This document shows positions 1 through 7,407 of a stretch of 64,000 bases of DNA, piece by piece (the first letter of the stretch is position 1; each line of letters starts with the position of its first letter). The stretch lies in contig JAGBPS010000034.1 of NCBI GenBank assembly GCA_017633255.1, forward strand, positions 1 to 64,000. Reading direction: 5' to 3'. This DNA is from Bacteroidales bacterium (lineage in GTDB: Bacteria > Bacteroidota > Bacteroidia > Bacteroidales > WCHB1-69). The notes below the pieces were generated by a model. That model made no database searches. It was not told the origin of the DNA and saw nothing but the letters and a program-made list of their open reading frames with translations. The translations under genes were made by a program, and so were the position numbers.

Positions 1-1
1 A

Positions 2-778
2 TCCGAAATAATTCCGAAAACCATGGGAGCTAACTATTGGCGCAGACTTTGTATTCCTGTGGCCAATTTGCTGAGAGTGCTGATTGTCATCATGTATCCT
101 TTTGTGCTGCTATCCAAGTTGTTGGTGCGTGCTATGGGCAAGAAGAACCATGAGGCCGCGGTCAGCCGCGAGGAGGTTTCCGCAATGGTGGAGATGGCTG
201 CCGAAGAGGGTGAGCTCGAAGTGTCTGAGAATAAGATTATTCAAAATATCGTCAAGCTCGAATCGGTGAAAGTGGAAGATGTGATGACCCCGCAGACGGT
301 GGTCTCTATCGCCCCCGAAGAAATGACCGTGGCGGAGTTCTACAAAAACAAGGATTACCTGCATTATGCCCGTATCCCTGTGTATGCCGACGATGATGAG
401 GACCATATCACAGGTTATGTTCTGCGTCAGAAAGTGCTCGAAAACGTGGCCAACGATAAGTTCGATACGCGTTTGTCGGATATCAAGCGTCTGATAGTGG
501 TGGCGGAAGAAGGGCAGACCCTGACCAAATTGTGGGAGATTTTGCTGAAGGAAAAAGAGCATATCGCCCTGATTGTGGATGAATATGGCTCGTTTACGGG
601 TATTGTGACTTTGGAGGATATTATCGAATCCATCTTCGGATTGGAGATTGTGGATGAGACCGACAGTTTTGAGGATATGCAGCAATATGCCCGAAACAAG
701 TGGAAAGAGCGTAAAGATGAATTCAAGCACGTTATAGAAGCTCCTGATGATGAGGAGACGGAAAACGATAACAAGTAA
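2..778 (+). CDS. CNNM/CBS-domain membrane protein (hemolysin C/CorC-like), 5'-truncated
   Basis: The reading frame is open from base 2, so this is the 3' part of a longer gene. The first ATG at 23 is internal, because the codons before it read SEIIPKT and lead into GANYWR, the usual end of the CNNM (DUF21) transmembrane domain. A hydrophobic stretch follows (VANLLRVLIVIMYPFVLL), then a helical linker and two CBS motifs: one around VEDVMTPQTVVSI, the second ending in ALIVDEYGSFTGIVTLEDIIESIFG. The CorC_HlyC C-terminal domain is not obvious; the protein ends in an acidic tail. Proteins of this family are inner-membrane, often linked to Mg/Co efflux or metal homeostasis; the substrate here is unknown. 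urocanate hydratase follows after 36 bp. Confidence 0.9.
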   Translation, partial: SEIIPKTMGANYWRRLCIPVANLLRVLIVIMYPFVLLSKLLVRAMGKKNHEAAVSREEVSAMVEMAAEEGELEVSENKIIQNIVKLESVKVEDVMTPQTVVSIAPEEMTVAEFYKNKDYLHYARIPVYADDDEDHITGYVLRQKVLENVANDKFDTRLSDIKRLIVVAEEGQTLTKLWEILLKEKEHIALIVDEYGSFTGIVTLEDIIESIFGLEIVDETDSFEDMQQYARNKWKERKDEFKHVIEAPDDEETENDNK

Positions 779-814
779 TTTCGCAATTTAATAATCAGAA
801 AAACAATATAGGAC

Positions 815-2815
815 ATGACTTTACAAGAATTTCAAAACGATTTAAGACAGGGCATCCCTACCACATTGCCCGCTCCGAAACCATATGACACAACGGTTAA
901 CCATGCGCCCAAACGCAAGGATATCCTGACCAAAAAGGAGAAGAAGCTGGCGCTGAAGAACGCGCTCCGTTATTTCGATCCTTCTTTGCATGCCACTTTG
1001 GCTCCCGAGTTTCTGAAGGAATTGCACGATTACGGCCGTATCTACATGTACCGTCTTCGTCCGGATTACGAGATGTATGCCCGTCCGATTGAGGATTATC
1101 CCGCCAAATGCCGTCAGGCTGCCGCTATCATGCTGATGATTCAGAACAACCTGGATCCGGCAGTGGCCCAGCATCCCCATGAACTGATTACCTACGGTGG
1201 CAATGGCGCCGTTTTCCAGAACTGGGCTCAGTATCGTTTGGTGATGAAGTATTTGTCGGAAATGACCGACGAACAGACCTTGGTGATGTATTCAGGTCAT
1301 CCCATGGGCTTGTTCCCCTCTCATAAAGATGCCCCCAGAGTGGTGGTGACCAATGGTATGGTGATTCCGAACTACTCAAAACCCGACCACTGGGAGAAAT
1401 TCAACGCACTGGGTGTCAGCCAGTACGGACAGATGACCGCCGGTTCTTATATGTACATCGGACCTCAGGGTATTGTACATGGTACCACCATTACAGTGCT
1501 GAATGCCTGCCGTAAAATCGGTGGCGGTGCTGCCGGTAAATTGTTTGTGACTGCTGGTCTCGGTGGCATGTCAGGTGCCCAGCCCAAGGCTGGTGATATC
1601 GCCGGTGTGGTGTCTATCACCGCTGAAATCAACCCCGCCGCTACGCAGAAGCGTTATGCCCAAGGCTGGGTGGATGAGGTATGCGACGACCTTGAAGTGC
1701 TGATGGCCAAGGTGAACGAGGCCCGTCAGCAAAAGATTGCAAAATCCTTTGCTTATCAAGGCAATATCGTGGATTTGTGGGAGTATTGCGCTGAACACCA
1801 TATCAAGGTTGACTTGGGTTCCGACCAGACTTCCCTGCACAATCCGTGGGCAGGTGGCTATTATCCGGTAGGATACTCATTTGAGGAATCCAAACGCATG
1901 ATGGCTGATGAGCCCGACAAGTTCAAAGAGGCTGTTCAGGCCAGTTTGCGTCGCCATGTGGCCGCTGTCAACAAATTGGCTGCCGAGGGTATGTATTTCT
2001 TCGACTATGGCAATGCCTTCCTCTTGGAGTCCAGCCGCGCTGGTGCCGACATCATGAAAGAAGATGGAACTTTCCGTTATCCTTCTTACGTTCAGGATAT
2101 TATGGGACCCATGTGCTTCGACTATGGTTTCGGTCCTTTCCGTTGGGTGTGTACTTCCGGCAAGGCAGAAGACTTGGAGGTGACCGACCATCTGGCTATG
2201 GAAGTGTTGGATGAAATCATGAAGAATTCTCCTGTTGAAATCCAGCAGCAGATGAGCGACAATATCACTTGGATCAGAGGCGCCAAAGCCAACAAACTGG
2301 TGGTGGGCTCTCAGGCTCGTATCCTCTATGCCGACGCCGAAGGCCGTATCAAGATTGCCAAGGCTTTCAACGACGCTATCAAGTCGGGCAAGCTGACCGC
2401 TCCCGTAGTGCTGGGCCGCGACCATCACGATGTTTCCGGTACTGACTCTCCGTTCAGAGAAACTTCCAATATTTACGACGGTTCGTCTTTCACGGCAGAT
2501 ATGGCAGTGCAGAATGTCATTGGCGACTCTTTCCGTGGTGCCACCTGGGTATCTATCCACAATGGTGGTGGTGTCGGCTGGGGCGAAGTTATCAATGGCG
2601 GTTTCGGTATGCTGCTTGATGGTAGCGAGGATGCTGAACGTCGCTTGAAGAACATGCTCTATTGGGATGTCAACAATGGTATTGCCCGTCGCGCATGGGC
2701 CCGCAACGATGGCGCTATGTTCGCTATCAAGCGTGCCATGAGTCTGAATCCGAATCTGAAAGTGACCATCGCCAATATCGCTGATGATCAGATGATTGAC
2801 GAACTTGTGAAATAA
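815..2815 (+). CDS. hutU: Urocanate hydratase
   Basis: Cytosolic NAD+-dependent enzyme of histidine degradation that converts urocanate to imidazolone propionate. At 666 residues it matches the long form seen in Bacteroidota rather than the roughly 560-residue Pseudomonas form. Family signatures are visible: ITYGGNGAVFQNW (126-138), YSGHPMGLFPS (159-169), QMTAGSYMYIGPQGIVHGTT (206-225), GFGPFRW (438-444) preceded by Cys434, which aligns with the essential Cys of the Pseudomonas enzyme, GRDHHDVSGTDSPFRET (534-550) and SIHNGGGVGWG (580-590). The rest of the pathway (hutH, hutI, formiminotransferase) is not in the window. The downstream lipoprotein starts 7 bp after the stop, so the two are probably co-transcribed. 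Confidence 0.96.
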   Translation: MTLQEFQNDLRQGIPTTLPAPKPYDTTVNHAPKRKDILTKKEKKLALKNALRYFDPSLHATLAPEFLKELHDYGRIYMYRLRPDYEMYARPIEDYPAKCRQAAAIMLMIQNNLDPAVAQHPHELITYGGNGAVFQNWAQYRLVMKYLSEMTDEQTLVMYSGHPMGLFPSHKDAPRVVVTNGMVIPNYSKPDHWEKFNALGVSQYGQMTAGSYMYIGPQGIVHGTTITVLNACRKIGGGAAGKLFVTAGLGGMSGAQPKAGDIAGVVSITAEINPAATQKRYAQGWVDEVCDDLEVLMAKVNEARQQKIAKSFAYQGNIVDLWEYCAEHHIKVDLGSDQTSLHNPWAGGYYPVGYSFEESKRMMADEPDKFKEAVQASLRRHVAAVNKLAAEGMYFFDYGNAFLLESSRAGADIMKEDGTFRYPSYVQDIMGPMCFDYGFGPFRWVCTSGKAEDLEVTDHLAMEVLDEIMKNSPVEIQQQMSDNITWIRGAKANKLVVGSQARILYADAEGRIKIAKAFNDAIKSGKLTAPVVLGRDHHDVSGTDSPFRETSNIYDGSSFTADMAVQNVIGDSFRGATWVSIHNGGGVGWGEVINGGFGMLLDGSEDAERRLKNMLYWDVNNGIARRAWARNDGAMFAIKRAMSLNPNLKVTIANIADDQMIDELVK

Positions 2816-2822
2816 TTATAGG

Positions 2823-3719
2823 ATGAAGCAACGGTTTCTTTTCCTGACTGTTCTCGTGCCGGCTCTTTTGATACCGGCACTGCTTCTTTTGTCGGGATGC
2901 AAGCGCAAGCCTGCGGAAATCGTTATTATTCCCGATGTCCAGAAAAACCATCTGCAAAGAAACCATATCTTCGGTCAGGTGAAGGAGTTGTATACCTATA
3001 CATTGGCGCCGGAAAATTCTGTCGCACAGAATGATACTTTGGCATTGGACTCCTTGCGCTTCGACACGGTAAGTGTGATGGTGCAGCATTACAGTCCCGA
3101 CGGCTATTTGCTGGATTATTGCAAAATGACTCCGCAAGGTGATACTTTGGCGGTGCGGATTTTCGGCTATCATGCTGATGCCCGTGCCGATTACTGGAAG
3201 GAGTTTTATCCGGGAGAGCCCGACACGGTGGTGTGCCATTACGAATACGACATGAATGATTTTCTTTCCGCTGAAAAAATCTGTGTGCGAGATTCTGTAT
3301 TGAGTACTGTCAGCTATAAGACTGATGGTGAGGGAAATGTGGTGGAGATGGTGCGCCATTATGATGGTTATTCGGTGCGCAACACGTCCAAGTACAATGC
3401 TCAGGGCTTGCTAATCCGTATCGACGAATTCGAGCCGTCAGGCAAGTTGTACAAGTATGTGACCATCGAGTATGACAACTATGGCGATGAGGTCAACCGC
3501 AGGGCTTTCAAAGGCGAGAATGACCTGATTGAGTACACCTACACCCAATATCAGGACAATGGCGCTTTGCTGAAAGTGCTGTTTGAGGACCGTCTGCACA
3601 ATGACAAAGAGCAGTATTTCTATGCGGGGCATGATCAGCAGAAAAACTGGACATCAGAAACAAGATACAAAAACAAAAAATTACAATACAAAAGAATAAG
3701 AACGTATATCTATTATTAA
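2823..3719 (+). CDS. Lipoprotein with YD/RHS-like repeats
   Basis: 298 residues. A hydrophobic signal ends in the lipobox LLSGC (Cys26), so the mature protein is a lipoprotein, probably outer-membrane or periplasmic. The body consists of short beta-hairpin-like units alternating aromatic and acidic residues (YSPDGYLLDYCK, YNAQGLLIRIDEF, YDNYGDEVNRRAF, YQDNGALLKVLF), the pattern of RHS/YD-type or YwqK-like repeats common in Bacteroidota lipoproteins. No catalytic motif is seen. It lies 7 bp after hutU and 19 bp before the DUF5606 gene. Function unknown. Confidence 0.75.
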   Translation: MKQRFLFLTVLVPALLIPALLLLSGCKRKPAEIVIIPDVQKNHLQRNHIFGQVKELYTYTLAPENSVAQNDTLALDSLRFDTVSVMVQHYSPDGYLLDYCKMTPQGDTLAVRIFGYHADARADYWKEFYPGEPDTVVCHYEYDMNDFLSAEKICVRDSVLSTVSYKTDGEGNVVEMVRHYDGYSVRNTSKYNAQGLLIRIDEFEPSGKLYKYVTIEYDNYGDEVNRRAFKGENDLIEYTYTQYQDNGALLKVLFEDRLHNDKEQYFYAGHDQQKNWTSETRYKNKKLQYKRIRTYIYY

Positions 3720-3738
3720 TCATCAAAAAAATTAAACA

Positions 3739-4143
3739 ATGGATTTGTCGAAAATTTTATCTGTGACAGGAAAAAGTGGACTTTTCAAACTTCTCTCACA
3801 CAACAAAAGCAGTTTTATTGTTGAATCTTTGACCGATGGCAAACGTCTGCCGGTATTCCCCAACGACGGTGTTGCCACTTTGGACAATATATCTATTTTC
3901 ACTGAAGATGATGATGTTCCCTTGCAGGAAGTCCTTTTGTCGATTTACAAGAAAGAAAATGGCGCCCAGGCAAGTGTGAATGTGGCGGACAGCAAGGCTT
4001 TGAAGGCTTACTTCGCCGAAGTACTGCCCAACTACGACAAAGAGAGAGTATATGTTTCTAACATGAAGAAGGTAGTGATGTGGTACAACCAGCTGATAGA
4101 GAAGGGATTGATTGACGATAAGGAAGAAAAAACTGAAAACTGA
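3739..4143 (+). CDS. DUF5606 family protein
   Basis: 134 residues, cytosolic, no signal peptide. The sequence fits DUF5606, a small family restricted to Bacteroidota: an N-terminal MDLSKILSVTGKSGLFKLL, the VESLTDGKRLPVF segment, a DNISIFTEDDDVPLQEVL core and a C-terminal helix with NYDKERVYVSNMKKVVMWYNQL. The family has no established function; the N-terminal half looks like a small SH3-like beta-barrel and the C-terminal half is helical (inference). It is the last gene before a tandem-repeat intergenic region. Confidence 0.85.
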   Translation: MDLSKILSVTGKSGLFKLLSHNKSSFIVESLTDGKRLPVFPNDGVATLDNISIFTEDDDVPLQEVLLSIYKKENGAQASVNVADSKALKAYFAEVLPNYDKERVYVSNMKKVVMWYNQLIEKGLIDDKEEKTEN

Positions 4144-4150
4144 TAAATAG

Positions 4151-4295
4151 GGGTTAGGGATTAGGTTTTAGGTTTTAGAATTCAAAATCCAAAATCCCGT
4201 AATCCCGTAATCCTGTAATCCTATAATCTTCTCACCTTCTCACCTTCTCACCTCCTCACCTTTTCACCTTCTCACCTCCTCACCGTGTAACCCCC
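4151..4295. repeat. Compound heptamer-to-octamer tandem array
   Basis: The gap between two genes is filled by contiguous short units. Seven heptamers (4151-4199: gggttag, ggattag, gttttag twice, aattcaa, aatccaa, aatcccg) run directly into twelve octamers (4200-4295: taatcccg, taatcctg, taatccta, taatcttc, then tcaccttc/tcacctcc variants, tcaccgtg, taaccccc). Neighbouring units differ by one to three bases, so the array drifts gradually along its length. No promoter or hairpin is evident inside it. Confidence 0.85.
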
Positions 4296-4328
4296 GAACT
4301 AAATCCCCCAAAGCAAAAATTCTAACTT

Positions 4329-5813
4329 ATGACCGCAACCAACAACACCAAGGCATGGATAATCACCACGGCATCAGTCGGTATAGTGCTGATACTGGCG
4401 GCGATATTCTTTTACAACAATTTTTTCAGACAGACCAACGGACCGCTGATAGAAACGGTGCCTCCAGATGCGGCTTTTGTCTTCGAAATTAATGATAATG
4501 AGCAATTTGTGAAGACTTCCGCTTCGCTGATGCCCTATCTGACGGAATTGTTTGCCTTGGATGGTTTGGCTGGTTATGAGTCTTTTCTGGAAAAGATGAA
4601 CAATAGGGAAGGGGCTATTTTGGTGTCCGGTTATGTGATTGACAACAAAATCGTTCCTCTGTTTTCGACCCGTATGGATGAGCATTATTTCAAAAACCTG
4701 CTGAAGCTGTTACAGATTGACCCGCGTAACAATATCACTTTCGAGGGTTATGAAATTTATACATACGGTACTCATTACAAGGATTTTAAGTTTGTTTTCC
4801 ACAACAATGTCTTTTCCGCTTCCGAGGATGTTGAGTTGCTCAAAAAGTCAATTGTGCAGCTGAAATTCCCCAAAGGATTGGCTCATGACAAATCGTTCAA
4901 ACAGTTGTACAAACTGGTGGAGAAGAACCAGAAGCAGAACTGGCTGCTGGTGAATCCGAAAAACTATGCTGAATACTTTAAAGGCAAGACCAACGAAGCG
5001 TATGGGTCTTTTCTTGATGAATGGACTAATCTCACCTCTTGGTGTGCTTATCAGGTACGCTTTTCGGATGTGGAAATCTTTCTGTCGGGATATATTGACA
5101 CTGAAAATTCTGCTATGCGGCAGTTCGAGTCGGCAATGCCTGATGGAGAGTTCCCGCAGCGGGTAGTGCCTATCACGGCCAACAATTTGGTGGTGGTGGA
5201 TGATGCCAAACCTCTGTCGCTGGTGAAATACTGGGATACAGAGGGTACGGTGGATCTTTACCAGCAAGAATGTTATCAACGGATTGCTCCGGTTCATACG
5301 GTTTATTTCACGCTGCCGGCAGACACTTGCAGCTATCATTATTGTGCGTTGAAAATAGATACGACCAAGGCAACTTTCGCTTCGTTTTTTGCGGACAGCT
5401 TGAATGTGGATTCCATTCAGAATAACACTCCCAAGTCGGTGTTCACTTGTATTTCCTTTGATTTTGCTAGTCAGTTTTCGACTTTGTATCAGGGCGATGC
5501 ATATAAATGCATGATGCAGGTGAAAGACTATTATGTGTTGGCGGATACATCCACAACACTCGACTATTACAAAAAAACGGTGAAGAGCAACAATTATATC
5601 GAAACCGGTAATGCATTCAAGTTTGCCTCTTCCAACACCCCTTCCGATGCGGTGCGGTCTTTCACTTTCTTTAATCAGGATGGACAGCTGAAAAAGCTTA
5701 TGAATACTGATGTTGCCAGGAAGAGCGCATTGAATGACCTGAAAATATTCTCTTTCTCTCATGCGGTTCCCGTCCAAAATTTGGTAGGAAGCAATATCTA
5801 TCTGAAATTTTAG
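4329..5813 (+). CDS. Membrane-anchored DUF3352-like periplasmic protein
   Basis: 494 residues with one N-terminal transmembrane helix (about residues 10-30, WIITTASVGIVLILAAIFFY) and a large periplasmic domain. The opening after the helix, LIETVPPDAAFVFEINDNEQFVK, resembles DUF3352 proteins of Bacteroidota, which begin with the same idea (VPxDAxxxxxxxD). The rest alternates beta-rich segments and helices with no catalytic motif. It is flanked by tandem-repeat spacers on both sides, so operon membership is unclear. The family assignment is tentative; the membrane-anchored topology is much surer. Confidence 0.6.
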   Translation: MTATNNTKAWIITTASVGIVLILAAIFFYNNFFRQTNGPLIETVPPDAAFVFEINDNEQFVKTSASLMPYLTELFALDGLAGYESFLEKMNNREGAILVSGYVIDNKIVPLFSTRMDEHYFKNLLKLLQIDPRNNITFEGYEIYTYGTHYKDFKFVFHNNVFSASEDVELLKKSIVQLKFPKGLAHDKSFKQLYKLVEKNQKQNWLLVNPKNYAEYFKGKTNEAYGSFLDEWTNLTSWCAYQVRFSDVEIFLSGYIDTENSAMRQFESAMPDGEFPQRVVPITANNLVVVDDAKPLSLVKYWDTEGTVDLYQQECYQRIAPVHTVYFTLPADTCSYHYCALKIDTTKATFASFFADSLNVDSIQNNTPKSVFTCISFDFASQFSTLYQGDAYKCMMQVKDYYVLADTSTTLDYYKKTVKSNNYIETGNAFKFASSNTPSDAVRSFTFFNQDGQLKKLMNTDVARKSALNDLKIFSFSHAVPVQNLVGSNIYLKF

Positions 5814-5848
5814 ATAGTTGAATCGCTCATCGCTCATCGCTCATCGCA
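5814..5848. repeat. Short heptamer array, five units
   Basis: Starting at the base after the preceding stop codon: atagttg, aatcgct, catcgct, catcgct, catcgca. Read on the minus strand the units are tgcgatg, agcgatg, agcgatg, agcgatt and caactat, close to the agccatg and aactat-type units at 6614-6704. Confidence 0.75.
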
Positions 5849-5893
5849 GAAACATTCCCCCTCATCACTTTAACCACCTAATCCCATAAATTT

Positions 5894-6601
5894 ATGATTC
5901 CCGGCAAATTATATCTCATACCCTCCTCTTTAGGCGAAAAGGACTTTGACTTCCTCTTTCCTCGTTTCAATGCTGAAATTATCAACAGCATAGATGTATA
6001 TATTGTGGAGGATCTGCGCACAGGCCGCCGTTTTCTGAAGAAATTAGGCTTGCAAAAGGCTATCGATGATTTGGAGTTTTTCCTCTTGAATGAGCATACC
6101 CAGGGCGTGGATTTGAATGAGTACCTGCGTTGCTGTGGGGAAGGGAAGAATGTGGGCTTGATGTCGGATGCGGGAACACCCTGTATCGCTGACCCCGGCA
6201 ATGTGGTGGTGGCGAAAGCTCACCAGCTGGGCATTGAGGTGGTGCCGCTCGTCGGTCCTAACTCCATCGTGCTGGCGCTGATGGGTTCCGGTTTTAACGG
6301 GCAAAATTTTGCCTTCAATGGCTATTTGCCAGTGGAGCAGGATAGACGGGAAGAACGCCTGAAAACCTTGGAAAATTTGGTCGTCAAATACAACCAGACC
6401 CAGCTGTTTATCGAGACGCCTTATCGCAACAATCACCTGTTCCAGTCCATTCTGCGGGTATGCAAACCCGACACACGTCTCTGTATCGCCTGCAATATGG
6501 CCACTGACGAGCAGTTCCTGAAATCACAGTCCGTAGCCCGCTGGCGCAAAGAACAGCTTGACTTGCACAAGAAGCCGACAGTCTTTGTTTTAGGCCGGTG
6601 A
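5894..6601 (+). CDS. RsmI-like SAM-dependent methyltransferase (tetrapyrrole methylase fold)
   Basis: 235 residues. The N-terminus GKLYLIPSSLGE, the acidic VEDLRTGRRFLKKLG segment and the glycine-rich MSDAGTPCIADPGNVVVAKAH are the signatures of the family that contains RsmI, which 2'-O-methylates the ribose of C1402 in 16S rRNA. Bacteroidota carry a short version of this size beside or instead of the roughly 280-residue RsmI; the C-terminal domain is missing here. The specific RNA target is therefore inferred. The C-terminus ends just before a heptamer array shared with the convergent M50B gene. Confidence 0.82.
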   Translation: MIPGKLYLIPSSLGEKDFDFLFPRFNAEIINSIDVYIVEDLRTGRRFLKKLGLQKAIDDLEFFLLNEHTQGVDLNEYLRCCGEGKNVGLMSDAGTPCIADPGNVVVAKAHQLGIEVVPLVGPNSIVLALMGSGFNGQNFAFNGYLPVEQDRREERLKTLENLVVKYNQTQLFIETPYRNNHLFQSILRVCKPDTRLCIACNMATDEQFLKSQSVARWRKEQLDLHKKPTVFVLGR

Positions 6602-6613
6602 GAGGATTCGAAT

Positions 6614-6704
6614 AGCTGTGAGCCATGAGCTGTGAGCCATGAGCTACGAGCCATGAGCTATGAGCTTTCAACTGTCAATTGTTAACTATTAACTATTAAC
6701 TATT
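6614..6704. repeat. Thirteen-unit heptamer array between convergent genes
   Basis: Thirteen consecutive 7-base units in constant phase: agctgtg, agccatg, agctgtg, agccatg, agctacg, agccatg, agctatg, agctttc, aactgtc, aattgtt, then aactatt three times. All fit a loose consensus A-R-Y-Y-R/T-T/C-N. The array overlaps the last two sense codons and the stop of the minus-strand M50B gene (6696-6704). Confidence 0.9.
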
Positions 6705-7370
6705 GATGACCATCATTGCGCTCAAGTAGGCCATCCAGCAGGAAAAGGCGAGGAAGAGCAACGCCCAGAAGAACGCTGGAATATGGGTGAACTTGGCAAG
6801 GTTGGTGGCGTCACCGGCAGAATGTCCGTCCTTGATGCTGAGCACCAGCAGGATAAAGGAGGACGAGACGGCTTCAATCATTACCACGATGGCGTAAAAC
6901 AAAGCGGCAATATTGATATATTGTTGATTGTCAGTGTATAATAGCCAAGCGTTAAGGGCGCAAAAAAGGATAATCCATATCAAACCGTACCAGTTCCGAA
7001 TCCAGAATATCAGCATCACCACCATCAGGATGGAGAGGCCGATGACCAGTCCTTTTTGATATCCCACTTCGTTGAAGTAGCAGCAGAGCCATCCGGCAAA
7101 AGCGGCGAAGGGATAGCCAGCAAGGGACACCAGTATGTTGCCGATTGTGGTGGGACACTGGGTTACTGTGCTGCCGGAGGTATCGCGCATCAGTTCAATC
7201 TTGTGCACTTTTCCCTGCATAATCAGGGCCATCACCGCATGACCGCATTCATGGATGGCGGTATTGATGATATTGAAGAACTTGCCTATAACAGGAATTC
7301 TCGGTAAAATCAAGGCTATCGGTATGAAGATATAGATAGCCGGAATACCGAAAAGGGTCAGCGATTTCAT
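6696..7370 (-). CDS. M50B-type integral-membrane metalloprotease-like protein
   Basis: 224 residues with about six hydrophobic segments. The zinc-binding motif HECGH is at residues 40-44 (INTAIHECGHAVMALIMQG), as in the peptidase M50B-like family, which is related to site-2 proteases. The C-terminal part SAGDATNLAKFTHIPAFFWALLF is typical of the Bacteroidota members. Substrate unknown. It lies 37 bp downstream of the PBP1A gene on the same strand and may be read through from it. Its last codons (Asn-Ser-stop) fall inside the heptamer array. Confidence 0.85.
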   Translation of the reverse strand: MKSLTLFGIPAIYIFIPIALILPRIPVIGKFFNIINTAIHECGHAVMALIMQGKVHKIELMRDTSGSTVTQCPTTIGNILVSLAGYPFAAFAGWLCCYFNEVGYQKGLVIGLSILMVVMLIFWIRNWYGLIWIILFCALNAWLLYTDNQQYINIAALFYAIVVMIEAVSSSFILLVLSIKDGHSAGDATNLAKFTHIPAFFWALLFLAFSCWMAYLSAMMVINS

Positions 7371-7407
7371 GAGGGCTCAGTTTTGGAGTAATGCCTTTGG
7401 GCTGGTT

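Noticed and set aside
4151-4295. CRISPR array
   Set aside because: Units are only 7-8 bases, contiguous without spacers, and drift in sequence; no cas genes are nearby.
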